Assembly: GCA_003280935.1 (NCBI GenBank)
Contig: QCDJ01000003.1
Location: forward strand, 1-64,000
Source of the DNA: Prochlorococcus sp. AG-355-B23
GTDB lineage: Bacteria; Cyanobacteriota; Cyanobacteriia; PCC-6307; Cyanobiaceae
Direction: 5' to 3'
Length of the DNA: 64,000 bases
A model generated the notes under the pieces. The model was not told the origin of the DNA. It saw nothing but the letters and a program-made list of their open reading frames with translations, and did not search any database. Below are positions 10,200 to 18,934 of the stretch, one piece after another. Each line of letters starts with the position of its first letter. The first letter of the stretch is position 1. The translations under genes and the position numbers were made by a program.

Positions 10200-12005
10200 A
10201 TGTTTAATCTGAACTCAAAAAAAAGGCTTTTTAACTCAACAATAGTTTTAATTTCTGGGATCATAATATTTATTTTAGGTTTAGGTAATACAGGACTGGT
10301 GGACGAAACGCCCCCTTTATTTGCTGCTGCGGCAAGGGCGATGAGTGAATCTGGTGATTGGTTGACTCCAAAAGTCAATGGAATCTTACGCTTTGATAAG
10401 CCTCCTTTAATTTATTGGCTAATGGGTTTTTTTTACTCATTACCGAAAAACGAGATTTGGGATAGTTTTGGGACACTATCAGCAAGACTCCCTTCAGCTT
10501 TGGGATCATTATTTTTAATGTTGATGATTGGAGATACGTTGTTTTGTTGGCCACAGAAGGGCGATAGACAATTTCTCACTCCAATAGTTGCATCATTAAG
10601 TTTTGCTTTGTCTCCACTAATAATTATCTGGAGTAGAACTGCCGTGAGTGATGCCCTCTTAACTGGAACCTTGGGGATAAGCCTGCTTTTGTTTTGGAGA
10701 AGAATGGTAAGTGAGAGTAATGATCAATGCATTTCTGCGTGGTTATTTTTGGGATTTGCAATTTTAACTAAAGGACCTGTTGCATTTGTTTTAGCATTAT
10801 TAACTATTACATCTTTCTTGTTTATTCAGAAGAATTGGAAAACTTTGCTCTTTAAGATCAATCCTAAGAAAGGTTTTTTCATAACGATACTAATAAGTGT
10901 TCCGTGGTACATATTAGAACTAATAAAAGAGGGAAAGCCTTTTTGGGACAATTTTTTTGGTTACCATAATCTTCAAAGATATACCTCAGTTGTAAACAAT
11001 CATTCTGAACCCTTCTGGTTTTTTCTTTACATAATGATATTAGCTTCATTACCATTCACTCCTTTTTTGTGTTACGGGATATTCAAGACCATAAAGGATT
11101 TATTGAAAAGCTCAAAAGAAAATTGCAGTATCACTAACTCCCTTTATACATATTCTCTATGTTGGTTAACATCTGTTTTAATCTTCTTTAGTCTTTCTGC
11201 TACAAAATTACCAAGCTATTGGTTACCAGCAATTCCGGCAGCCGCAATCTTAATTAGTAATAGTTTTATAAACTTAAAAAATTCAAGGAAAAGTTATCTA
11301 TATTTATGGATTTTTAATATTTTAATTTTGTTTGGCGTCTCAATGGCATTCTTTTTCTCGAATAATTGGTTAAGTTCAATAAATGATCCTGAAATGCCTA
11401 ATCTTGCATCTGAACTACTAAGCTCTGGGATAATTTTTAAAGCAAGATTGTTCTTTTCTTCATTTACACTTCTCGCAATAATTTTAATTTCTTTAAAATC
11501 CAAAAATATCCTTTTTTATCTTCAAATTTTACTTTTAATTGGACAACTTTCTTTGATGTCTCCAATTAGAAAATTAGCAGATACATCTAGACAATTACCT
11601 TTGAGGAATATCTCAAAATTAATTTTAGATATTCGCGAAGGGAGGGAAACTTTAGCAATGATCGGTATAAGAAAACCTTCATTACATTATTATTCGAGAC
11701 AAATAGTTTTTTATGAGCCAAGCACTGAAGAGGGATTAATTAATCTTTCGGAAAGGCTTTATAGTGATAGGCGAGAAAATTATGATGATCAACCAGATTA
11801 TGAATACAAATCTCTATTGGTAGTAATAGATGAATTCTCGTCCCGCGGAAAGCAATGGTCAAATATTAATCATCAAAAATTGGGCAAATTTGGGATTTAT
11901 AATTTATGGCGAATTCAAAAAAATGATTTAAATAAGTATTCGAAATTTTTAGTAAATAGTGGATATAAATCTGACTGGAAAAATAAAAAAGTTGAAAAAT
12001 TTTAA
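10200..12005 (+). CDS. Polyprenol-phosphate-sugar glycosyltransferase (GT39/ArnT-like)
   Basis: A 601-residue integral membrane protein with about 11-12 helices. The N-terminal motif DETPPLFAAAARAMSESGDW (the catalytic Asp-Glu) is followed by FDKPPLIYWLMG, the signature of PMT/ArnT-type transferases. Such enzymes move a sugar from a polyprenyl phosphate to lipid A, protein or another glycan on the outer face of the inner membrane. The C-terminal 130 residues form a soluble periplasmic part. Its stop overlaps the convergent gene at 12002 by 4 bp. Confidence 0.82.
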   Translation: MFNLNSKKRLFNSTIVLISGIIIFILGLGNTGLVDETPPLFAAAARAMSESGDWLTPKVNGILRFDKPPLIYWLMGFFYSLPKNEIWDSFGTLSARLPSALGSLFLMLMIGDTLFCWPQKGDRQFLTPIVASLSFALSPLIIIWSRTAVSDALLTGTLGISLLLFWRRMVSESNDQCISAWLFLGFAILTKGPVAFVLALLTITSFLFIQKNWKTLLFKINPKKGFFITILISVPWYILELIKEGKPFWDNFFGYHNLQRYTSVVNNHSEPFWFFLYIMILASLPFTPFLCYGIFKTIKDLLKSSKENCSITNSLYTYSLCWLTSVLIFFSLSATKLPSYWLPAIPAAAILISNSFINLKNSRKSYLYLWIFNILILFGVSMAFFFSNNWLSSINDPEMPNLASELLSSGIIFKARLFFSSFTLLAIILISLKSKNILFYLQILLLIGQLSLMSPIRKLADTSRQLPLRNISKLILDIREGRETLAMIGIRKPSLHYYSRQIVFYEPSTEEGLINLSERLYSDRRENYDDQPDYEYKSLLVVIDEFSSRGKQWSNINHQKLGKFGIYNLWRIQKNDLNKYSKFLVNSGYKSDWKNKKVEKF

Positions 12006-12253
12006 CAAAGTCTTTTTTTAAGAAGAGCCTTTTTTAAATCATCAAGGCTACACTTGCTTGGTATATCTACTTTATTCAAATCTTCCATTAACTCTAGATC
12101 GATGACAGAATCTTCGGCTAAAAAACTAAAAACTTCATTAATGCTTATTCCCATATCTTGGGCCATCTCTGAAATAAGCCTTAGAGTGTCCCTCCTCACA
12201 GAAATCCTTAGATCTAAAGGGATATATTCATTTTCAGGGTTTGCTGATTTCAT
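12002..12253 (-). CDS. Small ribbon-helix-helix-like protein
   Basis: An 83-residue protein. The segment DLRISVRRDTLRLISEMAQDMGISINEVFSFL reads as a beta strand plus two helices of the CopG/MetJ-like (ribbon-helix-helix) type, which bind DNA as dimers. The remaining C-terminus is charged and helical. It may be an orphan regulator, since no toxin partner is adjacent. It is convergent with the GT39 gene. Family assignment is tentative. Confidence 0.55.
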   Translation of the reverse strand: MKSANPENEYIPLDLRISVRRDTLRLISEMAQDMGISINEVFSFLAEDSVIDLELMEDLNKVDIPSKCSLDDLKKALLKKRLC

Positions 12254-12336
12254 AAACTAAATCTTAAGACATTATTTAGTTATCAGGACATAATCTTTAC
12301 AATATTCATCAATCATGCATCATATCCATCTTCCAT

Positions 12337-13206
12337 TCATGTCTTTTGAATAAATAAATCCATAAACATCTTTAATAGAGGAATTGTAATTATTGAAATT
12401 AAAGTTGTAGTAAAAAGAATTTTTGAAGCGATTTTTTGTTTCACACCATAAGCTTCTGCCATTAATATTGTGGATATCGCCGTTGGTGTTCCTGCCTGAA
12501 GAATTACTGCTGATGATTGATAGAAGTTTAAGTTTATGAATTTGCATATTAAAAAAATAATAAAAGGAAGAATAAATAACTTTAATAAAATTGAAAATTT
12601 AATTTCTTCATTTAGATCTAAAATCCTTCCTTTTTGATTTGTGATTATTCCAAGTCTTGTTCCCACAATAATTATTGCCAAAGCAATAACTATTTTTGCA
12701 GGAATCCAAAGGTAATTGCCTAAAATTTCATCTATTTGAAAAAGATATGCAAGAAGTACACCAATAATCCCTCTTGATGCAGGACTATTTATCAACGCAT
12801 TTAAGAATCCTTTGATGTTAAGGATATTCTTGTTTTTAGATTTTTCTTGAAGAAAAAAAGGTCCAAATATCCAAGCGAAAAGTGTTGTTCCCAAATCAAA
12901 TCCTATAGTGAAATTTATAGTTGTTGAAGGAAGAAGTGCTATTGCAATGGGTATTCCAAGAAATGATGTATTACCTATTAGGCCTGCAAGCTGCAATGTG
13001 TAATTTGGAAGCCTCTTTTTAAATATTGGGATTAAATTTATTAAGGCTATTAAAAATCCAATTAGGGAGAATGCTAAAAATGCACTTTTAATTAGGTTTA
13101 TATCTATACCTTCCTTTAATAGGAGACCCATTACACTTAATGGAATGCCAAATCTTATTAGAGGTCTTGCAATATATTTTGAAATCTTTGGATTCTTTTT
13201 CCCCAA
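12337..13206 (-). CDS. AEC (auxin efflux carrier) family permease
   Basis: A polytopic membrane protein of about 289 residues with two five-helix halves. PLIRFGIPLSVMGLL, LAGLIGNTSFLGIPIAIALL and QAGTPTAISTILMAEAYGV are typical of AEC permeases. The given start is a TTG at 13206. It cuts the first helix: the frame stays open upstream and encodes NTIYSLFINIIPFLIFGFLLG, a proper first helix. However, there is no ATG, GTG or TTG in that extension (open back to a TAA near 13292). The true start may be non-standard (ATT or ATA near 13263-13270), or there may be a sequence error. The substrate is unknown. Confidence 0.8.
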   Translation of the reverse strand: MGKKNPKISKYIARPLIRFGIPLSVMGLLLKEGIDINLIKSAFLAFSLIGFLIALINLIPIFKKRLPNYTLQLAGLIGNTSFLGIPIAIALLPSTTINFTIGFDLGTTLFAWIFGPFFLQEKSKNKNILNIKGFLNALINSPASRGIIGVLLAYLFQIDEILGNYLWIPAKIVIALAIIIVGTRLGIITNQKGRILDLNEEIKFSILLKLFILPFIIFLICKFINLNFYQSSAVILQAGTPTAISTILMAEAYGVKQKIASKILFTTTLISIITIPLLKMFMDLFIQKT

Positions 13207-13335
13207 AAGAAAACCAAATATTAAAAAAGGGATAATATTTATGAAAAGGGAGTAGATGGTATTAATTATGTATTTACTAAAGCAATATTAACTTGCCGTA
13301 GTGCAGTCAAAAAGTTTTTATTATTCATTGAGAAT

Positions 13336-13569
13336 CTAAATTATTTTCCAGATTGCTTTGTCAGGGATTTGAGGAGATTTATATAAATTTTCTGGTTCTT
13401 TAGTCAAAATTCTCCATGAAGGAACCCGACAAGTTACGTATGCAGGACTTTCTATTAAAACACCTGGTTTTTCATCAAAAGTACATGTAAAACCTTCTTT
13501 CCAATATCCACCCTTGTTGAGGCTTCCTTTAAACCAAACCCAGCACTTTGAAGTTTTCAAGATAAGCAA
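13336..13569 (-). CDS. Conserved small hypothetical protein
   Basis: A reading frame of up to 77 residues with a TTG start. It is rich in aromatic residues and cysteines (KCWVWFKGSLNKGGYW, GFTCTF, YVTCRVPSW), which suggests a small folded beta domain rather than chance. There is no recognised family and no ATG start in frame, so the 5' end is uncertain. The three cysteines could be structural. Confidence 0.55.
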   Translation of the reverse strand: MLILKTSKCWVWFKGSLNKGGYWKEGFTCTFDEKPGVLIESPAYVTCRVPSWRILTKEPENLYKSPQIPDKAIWKII

Positions 13570-13645
13570 ATTTTTGTCCTATTTTAATAAAGATTTAAAA
13601 AATAAATATAAAGTTTATTACTTTAAAAAAAAAATATTTTATTCT

Positions 13646-13912
13646 TTATTCTTTTTTGTTTTTTGAAAAATATACTTTAGAGATTAATATCAATAGATTT
13701 AAAATTAGGGTAATTAAATTTGCTATCAATATTGGTGTAGACGAAATTTTATAACCGTAAATAATCCAAGACAAAACCCCGATAATAAACATTATTAATG
13801 TTATCAAAGAAACATCATCTGCCTTTTTTGTTTTTAAAGTTTTTATCAATTGAGGTAGAAATGCAGCTGTTGTTAGAATCGCTGCAAAATATCCAAATAT
13901 ATCTACATTCAT
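13646..13912 (-). CDS. SemiSWEET / PQ-loop sugar transporter
   Basis: An 88-residue protein with three transmembrane helices. The first contains the PQ motif (TTAAFLPQLIKTLKTKKADDVS) and the second is MFIIGVLSWIIYGY. This is the single triple-helix bundle of bacterial SemiSWEETs, which dimerise to form a sugar uniporter. It lies 15 bp after the stop of the thioredoxin-fold gene upstream on the same strand. The substrate is unproven. Confidence 0.88.
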   Translation of the reverse strand: MNVDIFGYFAAILTTAAFLPQLIKTLKTKKADDVSLITLIMFIIGVLSWIIYGYKISSTPILIANLITLILNLLILISKVYFSKNKKE

Positions 13913-13927
13913 AAAATATTTTAAAAA

Positions 13928-14662
13928 CTATTTTTTAATTAAATCAGCCAAAAATGCTAAAGGGTCCCTCATGTTTGATGAATATCCAAGCACATCATTT
14001 GAAAAAAATTTATAAATAATTTGATTTTTGTTGTTCAATAGAAAAGAAGCCCCTCTTTGAGGCAAGTATTCTTCATTAAGAATATAATCACCCCAATTTT
14101 TAATAATTTCATTCATATTATTTAATCTAAATGTTGCCAATTCAAATGGTCTCAAATAACCATCACCGAAAACCTGTGTAAATGAATTACCTGAAAATTT
14201 TAGAAATTTTAAAACTTCAATTTTGTCAAATTCCGAATAGATTTGCTTTGCTTTTCGGTCTCCGAGATAACCTCTGATAACCTCTTTGATTGTTTTAAAA
14301 GAATTTATTCCAGATAACATCAAAAGCATATTGATCCAACCTCCTAAACCAACATCTAATCCTCTTGAAACTTTAAGATTATTATGGATTTGGTTATTAG
14401 AAACCACAATTAAATTTTCTTTGCGAAAGCCAGTGAAGTTACAAAATTTTTCTTTTCCATTTTGGTCCCCTATAGCAATTGCAAAAATATCTAAATTTTT
14501 ATCTTGATTATTATCGATAAAACTTTTCAAATTTATTGCATATTCAAAGCTATCAAAATCTCCCAATAAACCAAATAAAACAATTAATTTGAATTTTTTA
14601 TGCCCATTAAAATTGAATTCTTCAATAAGATTTTTAATATCATTTTGAAATTTGTCAGTCAC
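13928..14662 (-). CDS. Thioredoxin-fold, peroxiredoxin-like (AhpC/TSA-related) protein
   Basis: A 244-residue soluble protein. The N-terminal part (FKLIVLFGLLGDFDSFEYA, LDIFAIAIGDQNGKEKFCNFTGF, LIVVSNNQIHNNLKVSRG) and the late segment RGASFLLNNKNQIIYKFFS follow the order of AhpC/TSA-like domains seen in marine cyanobacteria. A classical peroxidatic motif (TxxC) is missing; one Cys occurs in KEKFCNFTGF. It lies beside, and divergent from, isiB. A redox role is inference. Confidence 0.5.
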   Translation of the reverse strand: MTDKFQNDIKNLIEEFNFNGHKKFKLIVLFGLLGDFDSFEYAINLKSFIDNNQDKNLDIFAIAIGDQNGKEKFCNFTGFRKENLIVVSNNQIHNNLKVSRGLDVGLGGWINMLLMLSGINSFKTIKEVIRGYLGDRKAKQIYSEFDKIEVLKFLKFSGNSFTQVFGDGYLRPFELATFRLNNMNEIIKNWGDYILNEEYLPQRGASFLLNNKNQIIYKFFSNDVLGYSSNMRDPLAFLADLIKK

Positions 14663-14800
14663 GATGTTTTAAATGCTTGAAATTGTTATCAAAAAATTTT
14701 TCATACTTTGGTTAGTATAATTTTTTACATGAAAAAGTTTTTAAAGAAATTAATTTAATGTTTCTAGATTTTATTATTTTAATGTAAACATTTTGAAGTT

Positions 14801-15325
14801 ATGACTGTAGGAATTTATTACGCAACTACAACTGGAAAAACTGAAGACGTAGCTGATCGTCTTCACAACTTTATCTCTTCAGCAGAAGCACCTAAAGATG
14901 TATCTGATGTGGATGACCTTTCAGAATTTGAAGGTCTTGATGGAATTATCTGCGGTATTCCTACTTGGAATACTGGTGCCGATGAAGAAAGATCGGGAAC
15001 TGCATGGGATTCAATCTTAGAGGATATTGGTGAACTAAGTTTATCAGGGAAAAAAGTTGCAATTTTTGGGTTAGGAGATTCTTCTACTTATACAGAAAAC
15101 TATTGCGATGCAATGGAAGAACTTCATAGCTACTTCACAAAAGCAGGTGCTGAAATGGTCGGTTATGTAGATAAATCTTCTTATACCTTTGATGAGTCTA
15201 AAAGTGTCATAGGAGAAACCTTTTGTGGTTTACCTCTTGATGAGGATAGTGAATCTGATTTGACCGATTCACGTCTTGAAACATGGGCTTCTCAGCTAAA
15301 GGGTGAAATCCCTTCTTTGGCGTAA
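14801..15325 (+). CDS. isiB: Flavodoxin
   Basis: FMN electron carrier that replaces ferredoxin after photosystem I under iron limitation. The N-terminal phosphate loop (ATTTGKTEDVADRL), the FMN-contact segments GIPTWNTGADEERSGTAWD and GLGDSSTYTENYCDAM, and a length of 174 residues mark a long-chain flavodoxin. It is complete with an ATG start. Only 142 bp separate it from the downstream chlorophyll-antenna gene, which recalls the isiAB iron-stress pair of other cyanobacteria but in reverse order. Confidence 0.96.
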   Translation: MTVGIYYATTTGKTEDVADRLHNFISSAEAPKDVSDVDDLSEFEGLDGIICGIPTWNTGADEERSGTAWDSILEDIGELSLSGKKVAIFGLGDSSTYTENYCDAMEELHSYFTKAGAEMVGYVDKSSYTFDESKSVIGETFCGLPLDEDSESDLTDSRLETWASQLKGEIPSLA

Positions 15326-15467
15326 GCTTTCTAAGACATACTTCCTCAATTTGTAACATTTGTTCTTTCCTAATATGTTTTTTTTACATAAGTAATTAAA
15401 TCTGTAAAGAACATGTAAAAACAATACTGATAAGCAATATGCTCAATTTGCTGTTTACTTAAATCAA

Positions 15468-16526
15468 GTGTTACAAACTTACGGAAAATCTGATGTCACC
15501 TATGACTGGTACGCAGGGAATTCTGGCGTTGTTGGCCGTTCAGGTAAATTCATAGCTGCTCATGCTGCTCATGCAGGCCTAATGATGTTCTGGGCAGGAG
15601 CTTTTGGATTATTTGAATTAGCTCGTTACGACGCCAGTATTCCTATGGGTGCACAGAAAGCAATTGTTTTGCCTCATCTAGCAGGTATTGGAATTGGTGG
15701 CGTTGAAAATGGTGTTATTACTGAACCATATGGAATTGTTGTAATTTGCACATTACATCTAATTTTCTCAGCAGTATTGGGTGCTGGGGGATTATTACAT
15801 TCCAATAAATTTGCAGGTGATCTTGGAGACTACCCCGAAAATAGTAAGCCACAAAAATTTGATTTCGAATGGGATGACCCAGATAAATTAACTTTTATTC
15901 TTGGTCATCATCTAATCTTCCTAGGACTTGGAGCAATTATGTTCGTAGAATGGGCTCGTATACATGGAATTTACGACCCAGCAATAGGATCTACAAGACA
16001 AGTTATTTACAATTTAGATATTGCGGCTATCTGGAATCATCAATTTGATTTTTTAAAAATAGATAGTCTGGAAGATGTTATGGGAGGACATGCTTTCTTA
16101 GCTTTCCTTGAAATAATTGGAGGAGTTTTCCATATTTGCACTAAACAATTTGGAGAATACACAGAATTTAAAGGAAAAGGATTACTTGGCGCTGAGGCAA
16201 TTTTGTCATACTCAGTTGTTGGTGTTTCTTATATGGCTTTTGTTGCTGCTTTTTGGTGTGCATCAAATACAACCATATATCCAATTGATCTATATGGAGA
16301 ACCCTTAAAGCTTCAATTTGAGTTCGCCCCTTATTTTACTGACACAGTAGATTTGGGTTCAGGATCATATAGCTCCAGAGCTTGGCTTGCTAATACTCAT
16401 TTTTATTTGGGTTTCTTTTTCTTACAAGGTCATCTTTGGCATGCACTTAGAGCAATGGGATTTGACTTTAAAAAAATTGGTCAAGCTTTTGACAATATTG
16501 AAAATACAAAAATTACTCAAAACTAG
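15468..16526 (+). CDS. pcb: Chlorophyll a/b-binding antenna protein Pcb (IsiA/CP43-like)
   Basis: Six-helix light-harvesting protein of the CP43/IsiA/Pcb family, which binds divinyl chlorophylls around a photosystem. The 352 residues begin MLQTYGKSDVTYDWYAGNSG at a GTG. Helices carry chlorophyll-ligand histidines (FIAAHAAHAGLMMFWAGAF, LPHLAGIGIGG, FILGHHLIFLGLGAI, GHAFLAFLEIIGGVFHI, and NTHFYLGFFFLQGHLWHALRA). The large lumenal loop E of CP43 is missing, as expected for Pcb/IsiA and unlike psbC. Placement right after isiB suggests an iron-stress-induced Pcb, possibly serving photosystem I; that is inference. A strong terminator follows. Confidence 0.92.
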   Translation: MLQTYGKSDVTYDWYAGNSGVVGRSGKFIAAHAAHAGLMMFWAGAFGLFELARYDASIPMGAQKAIVLPHLAGIGIGGVENGVITEPYGIVVICTLHLIFSAVLGAGGLLHSNKFAGDLGDYPENSKPQKFDFEWDDPDKLTFILGHHLIFLGLGAIMFVEWARIHGIYDPAIGSTRQVIYNLDIAAIWNHQFDFLKIDSLEDVMGGHAFLAFLEIIGGVFHICTKQFGEYTEFKGKGLLGAEAILSYSVVGVSYMAFVAAFWCASNTTIYPIDLYGEPLKLQFEFAPYFTDTVDLGSGSYSSRAWLANTHFYLGFFFLQGHLWHALRAMGFDFKKIGQAFDNIENTKITQN

Positions 16527-16543
16527 TCTAACTCTATATAAAA

Positions 16544-16572
16544 AACCTCTCCTCTAGCAGGGAGGTTTTTTT
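16544..16572 (+). terminator. Rho-independent terminator after pcb
   Basis: An eight-pair stem (AACCTCTC with GGGAGGTT, one G-U pair) with a short loop is followed by seven T residues, 17 bp after the pcb stop. It ends the isiB-pcb transcription region before the DUF3386 gene. Confidence 0.85.
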
Positions 16573-16601
16573 GTAGAATTATCTCACGCATTAAAAAATT
16601 A

Positions 16602-17255
16602 ATGGACAACCTAAAAGAAATTAATTGTAAGGAGATTTTTAGAAAGGCTTATGAAAATCGGTACACCTGGAAGAATGATTTTCATGGTTACCAAGGTAAA
16701 TGTATTTTTTTGATTAATAATAACCTTCATAAAGGTAATTTCGTATTAGGTAAAGACTTTAAACCAAATATTCAAAATATAGAAGATGAGAAAGTTGTTA
16801 AAAGTATTGCCTCTCAGTTATTTGAAGTTTGTATACATAGGGTAAAAAGAGAATTTGAATTAGTGCACTCAGAAAATAATTTTAATTTACTAAAAAGTTC
16901 TGAAAGTGGGATTGAAATGAGTGTTTCAGGTAAGAATCAAGGTGATAAATATAGAGTTAAAAATAACTGTATTAATATGGTCTACAGAAAAATTCATGGA
17001 ACTATAATAGAAATTTTAGTTGAAGAGTTTTTAGATACAGGAACAGGTTCGCTGAGTAAAAAATATAGTAGTCAACAAATTGATCCAAATACACTTGAGA
17101 CAAATTCTCAAAAATTGGAATACGAGGATGAATTTCTAAATATGGGTAAAGACGATTATTGGATACTAAATTCGAGGACAATAAAATACTTAAACCTAAA
17201 TAAAGAAGAAGAAACACAAAAGTTTGTTTTCGAGGATCTATGCTTATTAAATTAG
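16602..17255 (+). CDS. DUF3386-family protein
   Basis: A 217-residue soluble protein. The opening (EIFRKAYENRYTWKNDFHGYQGKCIF) and the middle (YRVKNNCINMVYRKIHGTIIEILVEEFLDTGTGSLSKKY is the region, only partly quoted in motif terms) fit the cyanobacterial/plant DUF3386 family, whose function is not established. It stands alone between the pcb terminator and a convergent small gene whose stop is 5 bp away. Confidence 0.75.
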   Translation: MDNLKEINCKEIFRKAYENRYTWKNDFHGYQGKCIFLINNNLHKGNFVLGKDFKPNIQNIEDEKVVKSIASQLFEVCIHRVKREFELVHSENNFNLLKSSESGIEMSVSGKNQGDKYRVKNNCINMVYRKIHGTIIEILVEEFLDTGTGSLSKKYSSQQIDPNTLETNSQKLEYEDEFLNMGKDDYWILNSRTIKYLNLNKEEETQKFVFEDLCLLN

Positions 17256-17260
17256 GTTTT

Positions 17261-17506
17261 TTATTCGACCAATCTAAACCCTTTATCAAGTAGTTTTTGA
17301 TATAAGAGTCTTGCTCTAAAAGCTAGAATTTGCTCTTCATTTTCATTACTAATTACATGAAAATAATTATTATCTAATTTATTTTTGCTAAAGCATACAT
17401 TTGCTTCTCCTAATCTTAAAGTCCAGTTCTCTTCTTTTGCTAAATGTTGCTTAGGGCCAAGATCCCAAGGACATTTTTCAGGATATTTTTCTCTTTTAGA
17501 ACCCAT
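17261..17506 (-). CDS. Small conserved hypothetical protein
   Basis: An 81-residue protein beginning MGSKREKYPEKCPWDLGPKQ, charged and without membrane helices. The C-terminus is helical (EEQILAFRARLLYQKLLDKGF). The compositional pattern and clean ATG start support a real gene. I do not recognise a family beyond a probable picocyanobacterial restriction. It is convergent with the DUF3386 gene. Confidence 0.6.
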   Translation of the reverse strand: MGSKREKYPEKCPWDLGPKQHLAKEENWTLRLGEANVCFSKNKLDNNYFHVISNENEEQILAFRARLLYQKLLDKGFRLVE

Positions 17507-17615
17507 ATGATTAATTTTAACTACCCAATATTAGTAAAAATTTAAAAGTCTGGCTATGAAATTTAGTTGATAACTTTCACATAGAGTTGTTGTTTAATGC
17601 AATTCAAATAAAAAT

Positions 17616-18254
17616 TTATTCTTTGGTCGCTATTAAACAATAAAATGGGTCTTTATTTAAAAAATTAAAGATATTAAGTGCAGGTTTAGTAAACTTTTTG
17701 ATAATTTTTGGCTCATTAAATCCGTTTGAGATTAATACTTTTCTTACATATTTAACCCTCTCTACTTCAGTAGATGAAGTCCATATGTTAGGAGCTTTAT
17801 GCCAAAATGCTCTGTTTGAAAAAGCAATAATAATCTTGCCATCTCTACTCAATATTCTTGCAATTTCTTTAGTTAAATTTTCTGGATATTGTAAATATTG
17901 CCATGCGGCTACCATCAAGCAATAATCAACGCTTTCTTTATCTAGCGGAATTTGTTGATTTAAATTAAAATTTTGTATCCAAAAAGAATTAAAAATTTTG
18001 TTTTTTTCAAGTTCTTGTTTGTTTAAACCATGTCCAATAACTTTTTTATATTTTTTTCCTTTAGGTAAATAACTATCCCAACTGGACATTAAATCAAGGA
18101 CGGTTGAATAATTATCAATTTCTCTTTCATATAAATCAGATAGATTTTGCCTGAAGTTTGCATCGAGATGATAAACAAATTTTGGATCAGAATAAAATTC
18201 TTCATCATTACTCTCATCAAGTTTTTTCCTTTGATAATTATTTAAAACTTCCAA
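17616..18254 (-). CDS. SAM-dependent methyltransferase (type 11-like)
   Basis: A 212-residue class I methyltransferase. Motif I is STVLDLMSSWDSYLPKG (SAM-binding loop, acidic rather than strictly glycine-rich). The later region DYCLMVAAWQYLQYPENLTKEIARILSRDGKIIIAFSNRAFW carries the post-I and motif III features of Methyltransf_11. The substrate is unknown. The sequence resembles a group seen widely in cyanobacteria. Confidence 0.75.
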   Translation of the reverse strand: MEVLNNYQRKKLDESNDEEFYSDPKFVYHLDANFRQNLSDLYEREIDNYSTVLDLMSSWDSYLPKGKKYKKVIGHGLNKQELEKNKIFNSFWIQNFNLNQQIPLDKESVDYCLMVAAWQYLQYPENLTKEIARILSRDGKIIIAFSNRAFWHKAPNIWTSSTEVERVKYVRKVLISNGFNEPKIIKKFTKPALNIFNFLNKDPFYCLIATKE

Positions 18255-18406
18255 AGCAATTAATTTAGAATCTACATTGCAAATCTAGTAAAAAGAAATT
18301 CTAATTGTGTATTAGGAATTTTTTTCATTTAATAAATTAAAAATTCTCAAAAAAACTAGACATCTATTCAAAAAAAGTTAAATTATTAATTAAAGATTTA
18401 ATAATT

Positions 18407-18577
18407 ATGATTGAGTTCAAGAGGAGCAAAAAAAACAGGTCTAAAAATGCTCTTTTCAATCCTTATAAAAACGGAATAAGTTCATACGATATGGCATATC
18501 TTTCATCAAAAAGAAATTTAAAAACCAAAACTGTTTATCTAGAAAATGATTCTAAGAAAGATTATCTTGCTGCATAG
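18407..18577 (+). CDS. Small basic hypothetical protein
   Basis: A 56-residue reading frame with an ATG start and a TAG stop only 2 bp before the next start, so it is probably cotranscribed with the MIF homologue. It begins MIEFKRSKKNRSKNALFNPY and is rich in Lys, Ser and Tyr (SSYDMAYLSSKRNLKTKTVY). No family is recognised. Tight spacing and codon use are the support. Confidence 0.55.
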   Translation: MIEFKRSKKNRSKNALFNPYKNGISSYDMAYLSSKRNLKTKTVYLENDSKKDYLAA

Positions 18578-18579
18578 AG

Positions 18580-18912
18580 ATGCCTTATATAAATGTTTCG
18601 ACTTCAGCAAATGTAAATGATAAAGGTAAATTACTCGAAGAAATTACAATTCTTATTTCATCTTTAACTAACAAATCAAGAAGTTTTGTTATGGCGAAAA
18701 TAGATGATAATTGCCAAATGTATTTTGATGATAAGACACCTTCTTGCTTTTTAGAAATCAAATCAATAGGTTCTCTAAATCCTTCAGAAATGGCAAAGCC
18801 AATATCAGATTTTGTATACGAGAAAATGGGGATCCCAATAGATAGGATTTATATTTCTTTTGAGGATGTGCCAGCTTCATTGTGGGCTTGGAATGGAAGA
18901 ACATTTAGTTAA
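18580..18912 (+). CDS. MIF/phenylpyruvate tautomerase homologue
   Basis: A 110-residue protein of the macrophage migration inhibitory factor fold. It has the catalytic N-terminal proline after Met (MPYINVSTSANV), the middle PSCFLEIKSIGSLNP, and the end RIYISFEDVPASLWAWNGRTF that matches the MIF tail NxSTF/NGRTF. The family catalyses keto-enol tautomerisation of phenylpyruvate or dopachrome in vitro; its bacterial role is unclear. It overlaps nothing and is followed closely by the DUF1824 gene. Confidence 0.85.
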   Translation: MPYINVSTSANVNDKGKLLEEITILISSLTNKSRSFVMAKIDDNCQMYFDDKTPSCFLEIKSIGSLNPSEMAKPISDFVYEKMGIPIDRIYISFEDVPASLWAWNGRTFS

Positions 18913-18934
18913 GAATTTTTTAGATATAAAGCTA

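Noticed and set aside
12320..12547. 75-residue minus-strand frame
   Set aside because: It overlaps the AEC permease in another frame and has low-complexity Asn/Ile composition.
15468..16526. Second psbC copy
   Set aside because: It lacks the large lumenal loop E and has Pcb/IsiA-type ends, so it is an antenna gene and not CP43.
18860..18934. Longer start of the DUF1824 gene
   Set aside because: It would overlap the MIF gene by 53 bp and the added residues look random.
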